Origin: Sandaracinaceae bacterium
GTDB lineage: Bacteria > Myxococcota_A > Polyangia > Polyangiales > Houyiibacteriaceae
DNA length: 64,000 nt
Direction: 5' to 3'
NCBI GenBank assembly: GCA_016706685.1
Contig: JADJJE010000005.1
Coordinates: forward strand, 62,001 to 126,000
Shown one piece after another: positions 36,542 through 44,429 of this stretch. Position numbers and translations under genes: made by a program. Within the stretch, counting starts at the first letter, position 1. The number at the start of each line of letters is the position of its first letter. The notes under the pieces are model-generated. The model made no database searches, had not been told where the DNA came from, and worked only from the letters and a program-made list of their open reading frames with translations.

Positions 36542-36545
36542 GGCC
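36239..36545 (-). repeat. direct repeat copy A (dehydrogenase 3' end)
   Basis: 307-base direct repeat with copy B at 37538-37844, about 96% identical and in the same orientation. The two copies bracket a 992-base cassette (36546-37537). At the inner edge the sequences diverge abruptly after TTCACGGCC (plus strand). Confidence 0.85.
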
Positions 36546-36549
36546 GACC

Positions 36550-37278
36550 CTAGTCTCGATGGCGGCCTTGGTGCACCTGCCTCCGGGCAAACTCTGCATC
36601 GAGCTTCCCGCGGACCCGGGGGAAGTAGTTCTCACGGAAGTCACGGTCCATGCACTCCCACGCCTGAATCGACTCGAACGCGTCAACGCCATAGCGCTCT
36701 CGGGCCACCCAACCAGCCGGACTCTTGGCCAGCTGCAGGACCCGCTTCGCGATGGCTCGTCCCCTTCGAGTGTCACTCTTCGCGACTGCCTCTGCGAAGC
36801 TGGAGAGAACGCGCACGGCAACCCGAGCCTGCTCCACATCCATCGGTCCGCCACGGCCAGGAAGGCTCAGATTGGCGACCTTGGAGCAGAGGAGGTGAAC
36901 GGGATTCAGCACTTGAATGTTCGCCCCCGCGACATCCATGGTCATCGCCTTGGCAGCAACCCCTTCGTTGCTGGCGACCCCGAAGATGGTGGCCAGGAAG
37001 TCGATGGTGCGCTCCACTCCGCGGCGGTCGGCAGCGCGCACCATGGCGAGATGAAAGTCCCCCTCGGCGACCTTCACGATCGGACTGCCGTTCAGCCGCT
37101 CGGCATACTGCTGGACTGCGCGCCGATCCTCCGCATGCTAGTCCAGGTCGGCAGTGGTCGCTACGTTCGGCAAACCATAGTGACGCGCCCAGGCCAGCAC
37201 CGCTTGACCGCCGACGAGAACCACCGGAAGCCCCTCGGCAGCCCGAAGTAGAGGCTCCCAGTCCCCGTCGTCCACCAC
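36550..37278 (-). pseudogene. nucleotidyltransferase-like gene interrupted by an in-frame TAG
   Basis: Reading from GTG 37278, the N-terminus (LPVVLVGGQAVLAWARHYGL, then TTADLD) has the GG...DxD pattern of minimal nucleotidyltransferases (AbiEii/DUF1814/DUF6036-like). Directly after TTADLD comes TAG (37138-37140). The same frame then continues for about 195 codons with plausible protein (FHLAMVRAADRRGVERTIDF, ILNPVHLLCSKVANL-like text, RVLSSFAEAVAKS) to a TAG at 36550. It reads as one gene with one nonsense codon; a sequencing substitution cannot be excluded. ATG 37077 could restart translation without the catalytic motif. Related enzymes serve in toxin-antitoxin or abortive-infection pairs. 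No function is asserted here. Confidence 0.6.
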
Positions 37279-37283
37279 AGGAC

Positions 37284-37457
37284 CTACCAACTGGGCTCGC
37301 TCACCAGCTTCGGTCGCGGCAAGCCCACGAAGATCCCAGCCGACTCGATCTCGACCAGCTCTCCACGCTCGAAGCGCTGTCGAACCTCCTCCTGCTCGGC
37401 GAGCTTGAGCGCCTTGAGGTCGTCCAGCGTGGGTTCGGCTTCTACAACGCGGTGCAC
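37284..37457 (-). CDS. small ORF upstream of the nucleotidyltransferase remnant
   Basis: 57 residues from GTG 37457, ending six bases before the nucleotidyltransferase start. It has a charged helical middle (LDDLKALKLAEQEEVRQRFE) and a short hydrophobic end (ESAGIFVGLPRPKLVSEPSW). It lies wholly inside the inserted cassette, outside the dehydrogenase repeats. The spacing suggests a two-gene unit with the nucleotidyltransferase, in which small upstream partners are often antitoxin-like. That role is only a guess from arrangement, and the start is uncertain. Confidence 0.4.
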   Translation of the reverse strand: MHRVVEAEPTLDDLKALKLAEQEEVRQRFERGELVEIESAGIFVGLPRPKLVSEPSW

Positions 37458-37537
37458 GAGACAAGCATCGTGAGCGTGGGCGGGATTGTCAAACGTCCGC
37501 GCCCGCACGCACTTGCCCCGACGAGGCGCAGCTCCGC

Positions 37538-37844
37538 TCAGCTCGCGGCCAGCAGCAGCCCCAGACGCTCCAGCGTCTCGTTGGCCCCGCCCAGCGTGAA
37601 CTCCAGGTGCTTCCCCTTGAGGAAGTAGCGGAAGAGCGGGTAATCGCGGTCGAAGCCCATGCCGCCGTGGATGTGCTGGGCGGCGAAGAGCACGCGCTGG
37701 CCTCCATCGGCGGCCCAGAACTTGGCGGTGAGGATGTCGGCTGCGGCGTCGCGCTCGGCGTCCAGCTTGAAGGCGGCCTGCAGCATGGTGACCTCCATGC
37801 ACTGCACGTCGATGAACGCGTCGCCCAGGCGCTGCTTCACGGCC
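37538..37844 (-). repeat. direct repeat copy B (inside intact dehydrogenase gene)
   Basis: The 3' 307 bases of the intact dehydrogenase gene, matching copy A at 36239-36545. Beyond 37844 the gene continues without homology in copy A. Confidence 0.85.
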
Positions 37845-38653
37845 TGGAACATGCCGATGGGCATGCCGAACTGCTTGCGCTCGGTGGCGTACTTGGCGCT
37901 CATGATCAGGGCCTGGCGGGCCACGCCGTACTGGAGCGCGGCCATGCCCACCAGCGTGCGCTGCACGGCGAAGCTCAGGATGCTGACGCCGGACTGCGCG
38001 TCACCCAGCACGTCGTCGGCCGCGATGAGCGCGCCCGTGAGGGTGAGCTGCGCGAGGGGCTCGGTGTTGGTGCCGCGCTGCGCCGCCACCTGTACGCCGG
38101 CGGCCTTCGGGTCCAAGAGGCCCACGATCACGCCGCCGTCGGTCTTGGCCGCCAGCAGCACGCGCTGCGCCTGGTCGAGGAAGGCCACGTTGGTGAAGCT
38201 GCCGGTCACGCGGTAGCCCTGCCCGTCCTTCACGGCCGTGGCCGCGGGCACGAACGGGTCACGCGAGCCGCCGTCCACCAGCGCCGCCGTGAGGATGACC
38301 GAGCCGTTGGCGACGCCGGGCAGGAAGCGGGCCTTCTGGGCGTCCGTGCCGAAGCGGGCGATGGCCAGGGCCGCGCTCACCAGCGTCTCGAGGGCCGGGA
38401 CGGGCGCCACGGTGCGGCCCACCTGCTCGAGCAGCAGGCACAGCTCCAGCATGCCGAAGCCCGAGCCGCCCTGCGCTTCGGGGATGGCGAGGCCCAGCAT
38501 GTCGGCCTCGGCCAGGGCCTGCCACGCGCGCTCGTGGAACCAGCCGCCCTCTTTCTTCAGAGCCTTGAGGGAGTCATCGGTGACGATGCCGGAGAGGATC
38601 TGCTTCAACCCCTCGGCGATGCTCTGCTGGTCGTCGCTCAGTTGGAACTTCAT
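37538..38653 (-). CDS. acyl-CoA dehydrogenase, short (non-catalytic?) subunit
   Basis: 371 residues with the acyl-CoA dehydrogenase fold. Helical N-terminal domain (LALPE-type GLAIPEAQGGSGFGMLELCL), middle beta domain (about 115-220) and C-terminal helical domain (ATERKQFGMPIGMFQAVKQR, IHGGMGFDRDYPLFRYF). At the MCAD catalytic position (YEGT) it reads LGGANET. At the isovaleryl-CoA dehydrogenase position it reads VQRT, not ER, so neither usual catalytic glutamate is apparent. This suggests the FAD-sharing partner of a heteromeric enzyme with the adjacent dehydrogenase (15-base gap), like mycobacterial FadE pairs. ATG 38653 has GGAG six bases upstream. The 3' 307 bases are duplicated at 36239. 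Confidence 0.88.
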   Translation of the reverse strand: MKFQLSDDQQSIAEGLKQILSGIVTDDSLKALKKEGGWFHERAWQALAEADMLGLAIPEAQGGSGFGMLELCLLLEQVGRTVAPVPALETLVSAALAIARFGTDAQKARFLPGVANGSVILTAALVDGGSRDPFVPAATAVKDGQGYRVTGSFTNVAFLDQAQRVLLAAKTDGGVIVGLLDPKAAGVQVAAQRGTNTEPLAQLTLTGALIAADDVLGDAQSGVSILSFAVQRTLVGMAALQYGVARQALIMSAKYATERKQFGMPIGMFQAVKQRLGDAFIDVQCMEVTMLQAAFKLDAERDAAADILTAKFWAADGGQRVLFAAQHIHGGMGFDRDYPLFRYFLKGKHLEFTLGGANETLERLGLLLAAS

Positions 38654-38668
38654 GGCGCTCTCCTGCTC

Positions 38669-39856
38669 TCAGCCTCGGCGCCCGGCCGTGGGAAGTTGAA
38701 GCCCGAACTGGGCGATGATGTCGCGCTGGATCTCGTTGGTGCCGCCGCCGAAGGTGAGCACCAGGCTCATGCGGTAGAACTTCTCGAGGCGGCCGCGCAG
38801 GATGGCGCCCGCGCTGCTGTGGTGGAGGCAGCCCGCGGCGCCGTGCACCTCCATGAGCAGGCGCGAGCCCTCCACGTAGAACTCACTGCCGTACACCTTG
38901 ATGGCCGATGCGTCGGCCGGAGCCAGCGTGTCGTTGGCGATGTTGAAGGCCTGCCGCCAGTTGAGCAGCTTGAGCGTGTCCAGCTTGGCGTGCACGCGCG
39001 CCAGGTTGCTGCGCACGAAGGGGAGATCGATGAGCATGCCGCCCTGCCCGTTGGGCGTCTCCTTGGCCCACGCGATGGTCTCGGTGAGGATGCGCTCGAG
39101 GGGACCCACGGCGCACAGGGCCACGCGCTCGTGGTTGAGCTGGCTGGTGATGAGCTTCCAGCCGCCACCCTCGCGGTCCACGAGGTTGCCCGCGGGGATG
39201 CGCACGTTGTCGTAGTAGGTGGCGTGCACGTTGTTCTCGCCCAGCGCGTGGATGGGCGTGAAGCTGAAGCCCTTCGCGGTGGTGGGCACGATGAACATGC
39301 TGATGGCCTTGTGCGGCGGCGCGGCGGGGTCCGGGTTGGTGCGCGCGGCCAGCCAGATGTAGTCGGCGTGGTCGGCCAGGCTCGTCCAGATCTTCTGGCC
39401 GTTGATGACCCACTCGTCGCCGTCGCGTGTGGCGGTGGTCTTGAGCGACGCGAGGTCCGTGCCCGAGTTGGGCTCCGTGTAGCCGATGGAGAAGTGGCAC
39501 TTGCCGGCCAGGATGCGCGGCGCGTACTCCGCGATTTGCTCCGGCGTGCCGAACTTCAGCAGCGTGGGGCCCACCGTGTTCAGCGTGAGGATGGGCACCG
39601 GAAAGCCCGCGCGCTGCACCTCGTCGAAGAAGATGAACTGCTCGATGGGGCCCCGCTCTTGCCCACCGTGCTCCTTGGGCCAGCCGATGCCCAGCCAGCC
39701 GTCGCTGCCCAGCTGCTGGACGGCTTGGTGATAGAGCGGGCCGCCGCCTTCGTTCACGTCCAGCTCGGCCACGAGCTCGGGGGTGATGAGGCCAGACAGG
39801 TACGCGCGGAGCTCGTCTCGCAGGGCGCGCTGAGAAGGGGTGTAGTCGAGGTGCAT
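38669..39856 (-). CDS. acyl-CoA dehydrogenase, probable catalytic subunit
   Basis: 395 residues from ATG 39856 (the open frame upstream adds an implausible leader). Family blocks: GWLGIGWPKEHGGQERGPIE, FSIGYTEPNSGTDLASLKT (FAD and substrate contacts), WVINGQKIWTSLADHADYIW and LTFGGGTNEIQRDIIA. The YEGT glutamate is replaced (FGGGT), but LNHERVAL offers a glutamate at the isovaleryl-CoA dehydrogenase position. It therefore probably holds the active base of a two-subunit enzyme with the next gene. It would introduce the alpha-beta double bond of an acyl-CoA thioester, passing electrons to ETF. The substrate cannot be read from sequence. Confidence 0.92.
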   Translation of the reverse strand: MHLDYTPSQRALRDELRAYLSGLITPELVAELDVNEGGGPLYHQAVQQLGSDGWLGIGWPKEHGGQERGPIEQFIFFDEVQRAGFPVPILTLNTVGPTLLKFGTPEQIAEYAPRILAGKCHFSIGYTEPNSGTDLASLKTTATRDGDEWVINGQKIWTSLADHADYIWLAARTNPDPAAPPHKAISMFIVPTTAKGFSFTPIHALGENNVHATYYDNVRIPAGNLVDREGGGWKLITSQLNHERVALCAVGPLERILTETIAWAKETPNGQGGMLIDLPFVRSNLARVHAKLDTLKLLNWRQAFNIANDTLAPADASAIKVYGSEFYVEGSRLLMEVHGAAGCLHHSSAGAILRGRLEKFYRMSLVLTFGGGTNEIQRDIIAQFGLQLPTAGRRG

Positions 39857-39962
39857 GCGTTCTACCGAGCGAAGCGTCGCGAGCGGGCACCCGCCACAGG
39901 GCGCCGCGCTCAGGTAGAACACGTTCTAGTTCACGGCTCGCGGGATGGCAAGCCGGGCCGCA

Positions 39963-40665
39963 TCAGTCGCAGGTGCCAATCTGCGGGAACTGCGGGTTGG
40001 GCGTGCAGGTGCCCGAGCAGCAGGTGCCGCCAATCTGACCGCCCGGCGCGCAGAACTCGCCGCTGGCCACGCACGTGCCGCCGTCACCGAGCATTTCCTT
40101 GGCAGCGGCCGTTGGTGCCGATCAGGGCCACGCACGTGGTGCCTTCGCAGCAGGCGTCGGCCGTGGTGTCGCAGATCTGGTTGCCCGAGACGCACATGCC
40201 GGAGTCCGCGGTGAAGTCCGGCGCGCACACGCTATTTCCCGCCACGGTGGTGCACACCAAGTCGGCGCAGCAGGTGGAGCTGGCCGGTACGCAGGGGTCG
40301 AACTCGCCACTGCACATGCCACCGTCCGGGAGGTTGGTGTCGGTCACGCAGATGTCGAGCTCGCTGTCGCACAGCAGCCCGGCGCAACACGTGGTGGGCG
40401 CCGCCGCGCAGTTGTTGAAGCGCGCGATGCACTGACCGGCGTCGGTGCCCTGGTCGTCCGTGCCGTTGTCCGCCGTGCCGTTGTCGGTGGTGCTGCCGTC
40501 CTGCGTGGTGCTGCCGTCCTGCGTTGTGCCGTTGTCGGCGGTGGTGTTGGCGTCCACCCCGCTGCCCATATCCACCGGGCCATCGCCGCTGCTGCCGCAG
40601 CCCGACACCGTGATCAGCAAGCCGAGCGCGCAGCCCAGCAACCCAAAGCGAAGCTCATTCAACAT
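39963..40665 (-). CDS. lipoprotein with four tandem knottin-like Cys modules (one-base frameshift)
   Basis: Signal peptide FGLLGCALGLLITVSGC from ATG 40665, then a Thr/Asn/Asp-Gly linker (TTQDGSTTQDGSTTDNGTAD). Four modules follow with the spacing C-x6-C-x6-CC-x4-C-x6/8/9-C: CIARFNNCAAAPTTCCAGLL..., CSGEFDPCVPASSTCCADLV..., CVSGNQICDTTADACCEGTT.... The fourth is CVASGEFCAPGGQIGGTCC..., which is C-x6-C-x9-CC-x3-C-x11-C. This is the inhibitor-cystine-knot pattern. The frame stops after the third module because of an AAA at 40095-40097 where AA would continue it (RCQGMLGDGGTC) to a TGA at 39963. One extra base is the likely cause; without it the protein has about 233 residues. The gene is divergent from the VOC gene, with only 35 bases between them. 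Confidence 0.75.
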
Positions 40666-40700
40666 GGTCTCGTCCTGTCCGTAAGCGGGCGTGGTACGTC

Positions 40701-41216
40701 ATGCCCATGGGCGCCACCTTCGACCATGTCCATATCTATGCGCAAGACTTGCCGCGCTCGCTGCACTTCTACACCGCCGTGCTGGGCGCCGAAGAGGTGG
40801 GCAAGATCCCGAAGGAAGTGGGCTTCAACCACATCCTTCTGTTGGGCGGGCAGTTCATGGCCGTCTCTGCGTTCCCGCCCGGAATCACACCGCGCGAGCC
40901 GCCCGCCGTGGGCGACGGAGCCCTGCAGGTTGGCTTCGGCGTGGCGCACATCGGGCTGAACGTGGCCAGCCTGGACGAGCTGCTCCCCAAGCTGGAGCGC
41001 GCTGGGATCACGCCGCACTCGGCGCCACGCGGCGGGTCGCCCGTGCGGTATGTGTACTTCACGGGGCCGGACGGCGTGGTGTTCGAGGTGACGCAGTACC
41101 AGGTCAGCGCGAAGCTGGAGCCGGCGATCAAGGCGCTGGCGCTGTTCCACCGCGGGGTGCACGCGGCGAAGCGGGTGATCGGGAAGCGACTGTTGGCGGC
41201 AGCGACGGGGTCGTGA
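40701..41216 (+). CDS. VOC (glyoxalase/dioxygenase superfamily) protein
   Basis: 171 residues from ATG 40701 (an ATG two codons later is possible). Two beta-alpha-beta-beta-beta modules are recognisable: FDHVHIYAQDLPRSLHFYTA with an early His as metal ligand, and GVAHIGLNVASLDELLPKLE, ending in VYFTGPDGVVFEVTQY with the terminal Glu ligand. The His/His/Glu set is compatible with a divalent metal centre. Candidate activities range from glyoxalase to methylmalonyl-CoA epimerase or ring-cleavage dioxygenase; sequence alone does not decide. A C-terminal helical tail (LEPAIKALALFHRGVHAAKR) is extra to the fold. Confidence 0.85.
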   Translation: MPMGATFDHVHIYAQDLPRSLHFYTAVLGAEEVGKIPKEVGFNHILLLGGQFMAVSAFPPGITPREPPAVGDGALQVGFGVAHIGLNVASLDELLPKLERAGITPHSAPRGGSPVRYVYFTGPDGVVFEVTQYQVSAKLEPAIKALALFHRGVHAAKRVIGKRLLAAATGS

Positions 41217-41252
41217 AGGCGACCACGACGGCTGCCAGGGAGTTTGCTCCTC

Positions 41253-41276
41253 GTGGGCGTGGGCGTGGGCGTGGGC
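41253..41276. repeat. four tandem copies of GTGGGC
   Basis: A perfect hexanucleotide microsatellite (GTGGGC)x4 in the gap between the convergent VOC and acyltransferase genes. It lies just outside the hairpin at 41282-41357. Confidence 0.8.
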
Positions 41277-41281
41277 GTTGT

Positions 41282-41357
41282 CGGCGACGGCGACGGCGAC
41301 GAATGTGCCTGCCGCTACCTCTGCCGCTGAGGGACGCCGTCGCCGTCGCCGTCGCCG
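41282..41357. terminator. 19-base perfect inverted repeat between convergent genes (possible bidirectional terminator)
   Basis: Arms CGGCGACGGCGACGGCGAC (41282-41300) and its exact complement (41339-41357) enclose a 38-base loop. The arms are themselves (GGCGAC)n repeats. There is no T tract, so termination would be Rho-dependent or structural; it lies between the 3' ends of two genes. Confidence 0.45.
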
Positions 41358-41364
41358 TCAACGA

Positions 41365-42840
41365 TCACGACAACGATGAAGGCGGATCCCCACCGGAGTC
41401 GCCACGGACCTCCGAGCTCCGCGAGTACCCCGCCCGCACCGCGTCCAGCTCCACCAGCAGCTGCTCGCGCTCGAGCACCAGGCCCCGGTACAGCTCGGGC
41501 CGCGTGCGGAACAGCGTGCGGGCCACGATGCGCTGCGCGTGCACACCCAGGCGGCGGCGGTAGCGGAAGAACCAGAAGCCCGCGAAGGGCAGCGTGAGCA
41601 CGTAGAGCATGGCGCCCAGCAGGGAGGCGCTGCCGTGCCAGGCGAGCCAGCCGAAGAGCGCATACGTGGCGCCGAAGGTGAGCACGCCGGAGCCGAGGGC
41701 GGTGATGGCCTGGATGGGCTCGTCGGGGGCGCGACGCGCAGCCACGCGGGTGAGGCGATATGGGACGAAGTTGTGGAACAGGCCGTAGGCTGCGACGGGC
41801 GCCATGAAGATGGCGTAGAGCGTGAGCTTGAGCAGCTCGGCCCGGGTGGAGAGGCGCTTGCCCGGGAGCTCCGCGAAGTCACCGCGCAGGCGCAGCTGGC
41901 CCAGGTGGCGCTCGTGCTCGTTCACGCGCTTCTGGAGCGCCTTGGCGCGCGCGGGCTCGGTGCGCAGGAACCAATCGAAGGCGTTGGCGATGAGCTGCTC
42001 GGCCAGGAAGCGGTCGCTCAGCTGCTCGGCCCGCGAGGGGCGCCCGGTGGCGTGGTCCAGCAGCTTCTCTTGGGGCATGCGCAGGTCGGGCATGCTGCCC
42101 AGCACGTCGTCGCGCAGCTGGGCACCGTAGAGCGCATGGAGGTCTTCGGCGAGGTCGATCTGCGCCTCGTCCGGCACGTGCACGGCCACGGCGCGCATGG
42201 CGGCTTGTACGTCGTCGGTGAGCGCGCGCACTGCGGCGCGTGGGTCGGCCTGGAACTGCTCGCGGTAGCGAGCCACCGGGATGGGCGCGCCGAAGCGCAC
42301 CAGCGCCGCCGTGTGGAAGCGCTCACGCTCCACGTAGTTGAGGCCCACCGGCACCACCACCACGCCCAGCGCGAAGCCGTGCTTGGCCTCGGCGCCGAGC
42401 GCGATGCGCGCCACGCCGGTCTTGATGGCGCGCACGTGCCGCGTGGGCGCGTTCTGGCCCTCGGGGAAGATGCCCACCGCCCTGCCCGCGGCCAGCGCCT
42501 CGAAGGCGGCCTCGAAGGCCGCGTCGTTGTCGGCCTTGGGGCCCGCACCGGGACCCTCCACCGCGTCTTGTGCGCGCTGCACCGGGATCACGCCGGCGGC
42601 GCGGAAGGCGGCCGCCGCGAGCGGGTGCGCGAACAGCCCGCTGCGCGCCAGGTAGTGGATGTTGCGGGGCACGCGCGAGCCCAGCAGCACGGTGTCCATG
42701 AGCGAGTTGGGGTGGTTGGCGGCGAACACCACCGGGCCCGTGCGCGGGACGTGGGCCTCGCCTTCCTCCTGCACGTCCACGAAGTAGAGGCCCGCGGCCC
42801 GGCGGAAGAAGCGACGCGCCACGCTGTAGACGGCAGCCAC
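41365..42840 (-). CDS. membrane-associated glycerolipid acyltransferase (PlsC family)
   Basis: 491 residues from GTG 42840, five bases after the stop of the upstream TPR gene; the longer open frame overlaps that gene. Acyltransferase motif I NHPNSLMD (NHx5D type), motif III-like VGIFPEGQNAP and PVGLNY follow in the usual order in residues about 40-210. A helical middle section (about 240-340) leads to two C-terminal membrane segments (LTLYAIFMAPVAAYGLF; ASLLGAMLYVLTLPFAGFWF). The length exceeds simple PlsC (about 250) and matches two-part acyltransferases of unknown acceptor. It probably acylates a lysophospholipid or glycerol phosphate at the inner membrane. Confidence 0.88.
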   Translation of the reverse strand: MAAVYSVARRFFRRAAGLYFVDVQEEGEAHVPRTGPVVFAANHPNSLMDTVLLGSRVPRNIHYLARSGLFAHPLAAAAFRAAGVIPVQRAQDAVEGPGAGPKADNDAAFEAAFEALAAGRAVGIFPEGQNAPTRHVRAIKTGVARIALGAEAKHGFALGVVVVPVGLNYVERERFHTAALVRFGAPIPVARYREQFQADPRAAVRALTDDVQAAMRAVAVHVPDEAQIDLAEDLHALYGAQLRDDVLGSMPDLRMPQEKLLDHATGRPSRAEQLSDRFLAEQLIANAFDWFLRTEPARAKALQKRVNEHERHLGQLRLRGDFAELPGKRLSTRAELLKLTLYAIFMAPVAAYGLFHNFVPYRLTRVAARRAPDEPIQAITALGSGVLTFGATYALFGWLAWHGSASLLGAMLYVLTLPFAGFWFFRYRRRLGVHAQRIVARTLFRTRPELYRGLVLEREQLLVELDAVRAGYSRSSEVRGDSGGDPPSSLS

Positions 42841-42844
42841 GGCG

Positions 42845-43504
42845 TCACCCTGCGAAGAGGCTGCGGAGGCGCCAGGTCCACTGCTTGCGCCGGAGGTAGC
42901 TGGGGAGCGTGCGCCACGTGCTGCGCAGCTCATCGAGGGCTTGCTTCGCGGTGTCGGCCTTGCCCTGCTTCTGACGCGCGCGCCACAGCTTGTACCAGCC
43001 GTCGATGGCCGAGCTGTTGGTCTCCACGTAGTGCTCGAAGGCGTCCTCGGCGTCGGCGTAGCGCTCGAGCTTCATGAGCACGTCGCCGGCCACACGGTAG
43101 GGCTCGCCGAAGCCCACGCGGGGGTCGATGCCCACCGCTTGGATCAACGACTCCAAGGCCGGCTCGTGGGCGCGCGTGCGCGCCTGCGCGAGGCCCGTGA
43201 GGAACAGCAGCTCGGCGTCGTTGGGGTGCCGCTTGCGCGCCTCGGTGAGCAGCTCGAGCGCGCGCTTGGGGCGTGAGCGCTCGAGGTAGACGCGCGCGAG
43301 GTCCCGGCGCGCCGTGACGTTGGCGGGGTTGGCCGCGATCTGCGCCTGCAGGGCACGCATGCGACCGGCCGTGCGCATGAACACGTAGGGGTCTGGAATG
43401 AACCCGCGCAGCAGGAAGAGCACCACCACCCCGGCCAGGATGAAGGGGTGCCCCACCAGGTACCAGAGCGCCATCATCAACAGGTAGTACGTCCAGTAGC
43501 CCAT
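42845..43504 (-). CDS. membrane-anchored TPR protein
   Basis: 219 residues from ATG 43504. An N-terminal membrane segment (LMMALWYLVGHPFILAGVVV, LFLL) precedes TPR-like repeats: ANVTARRDLARVYLERSRPK, DAELLFLTGLAQARTRAHEP, VAGDVLMKLERYADAEDAFE and DGWYKLWRARQKQGKADTAK. It probably scaffolds other proteins at the membrane surface. The stop is five bases before the acyltransferase start, so the two genes are co-translated. It is divergent from the 2TM-domain gene at 43592. Confidence 0.82.
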   Translation of the reverse strand: MGYWTYYLLMMALWYLVGHPFILAGVVVLFLLRGFIPDPYVFMRTAGRMRALQAQIAANPANVTARRDLARVYLERSRPKRALELLTEARKRHPNDAELLFLTGLAQARTRAHEPALESLIQAVGIDPRVGFGEPYRVAGDVLMKLERYADAEDAFEHYVETNSSAIDGWYKLWRARQKQGKADTAKQALDELRSTWRTLPSYLRRKQWTWRLRSLFAG

Positions 43505-43591
43505 CGCGTGGGGTCTTCTAGCGTGCGGGTGGTCCGGGGGGCAACCAGCCCCGCTCTCGACGCGCGCGCCGCTTGGCCCAATACTCGTCCG

Positions 43592-44263
43592 GTGAGCACA
43601 CGCACGTTCGACCGCGACGAGGTGGAGGCCATCCTGAGGGTCGCGCTCCAGCGCGCCGAGGCGGTGGAGGGGCTCACCCGCGAAGAGCTGGCGGAGGTCG
43701 CCGCCGAGGTGGGCATCCCGCTCACGGACCTGGACGGCGCCATCGAGCTCATCGAGCGCGAGCGCGAAGTGGATCGGCGCCGGGCCAGCATCGTGGGCGA
43801 GCGCAAGCGCGGGTTCTATGCGGCGGTGGGCAACGCCACCATCGCCACCAGCTTCCTCGGGGTCATCGACTACGTGCAGGGCCCCGGCTGGTGGGTGCCG
43901 TACGTGGCCGCCGTGTGGGGCATGGTGCTGACCTTCCGTGGGCGGCGCGCGTTCTTCGCGGACGAAGCCGACCTCGACAAGCTGGCCCGCAAGCAGCTGC
44001 AGAAGGAGTGGAAGAAGCGCGACTGGCAGAAGCGCGAGCGCCAGCTGCCAAAGGCCGTGGAGGCCGGAGCGGCGGCGCTCATCGAGGCCGCGGCGCGCAA
44101 AATCGCCGAGCGCATCGACGCCGTGGGCGTGCGGCCGGCCAGCGCGGGTCCGCGGGTGCGGGTGGCGCCGAGCGCCGCCGGCCCAGGTCCGACGACGTTC
44201 CAGGAGCACGTGGAGGAGCAGACGGTGAGTCGGCAAACCGCGCCGCGCGAGCGCGAGCGCTGA
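43592..44263 (+). CDS. 2TM-domain protein
   Basis: 223 residues from GTG 43592. The N-terminal 75 residues are helical and charged (DEVEAILRVALQRAEAVEGL, a SHOCT/DUF1707-like look). Two membrane helices in residues about 80-115 (YAAVGNATIATSFLGVIDYV; WWVPYVAAVWGMVLTF) end in GRRAFFADEADLDKLARKQL, the style of 2TM domains found in some histidine kinases and small membrane proteins. A basic tail follows. No enzymatic motif is visible. It is divergent from the membrane TPR gene (87-base gap). Confidence 0.72.
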   Translation: MSTRTFDRDEVEAILRVALQRAEAVEGLTREELAEVAAEVGIPLTDLDGAIELIEREREVDRRRASIVGERKRGFYAAVGNATIATSFLGVIDYVQGPGWWVPYVAAVWGMVLTFRGRRAFFADEADLDKLARKQLQKEWKKRDWQKRERQLPKAVEAGAAALIEAAARKIAERIDAVGVRPASAGPRVRVAPSAAGPGPTTFQEHVEEQTVSRQTAPRERER

Positions 44264-44429
44264 CGCCCAAGTCACTCGCCAACCCGACCTGGGTGAATTC
44301 ACCTACAGGACCCCAGCAGCGCTCTTGCGGAAGACGCGGGGATCCAGCAAATCGGCCGCTTAGTCGAATTTTTTTCGGCGCGGTCGGGGTGGCCTACGGC
44401 GCTGGGTGCGGGCAGAGAGGTCGTGGGGC

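Noticed and set aside
36239..37844. 307-bp direct repeats considered as insertion-sequence long target duplications or IS ends
   Set aside because: No transposase, no terminal inverted repeats, and the repeats are coding sequence ending exactly at the stop codon; 3'-end gene integration or unequal duplication fits better.
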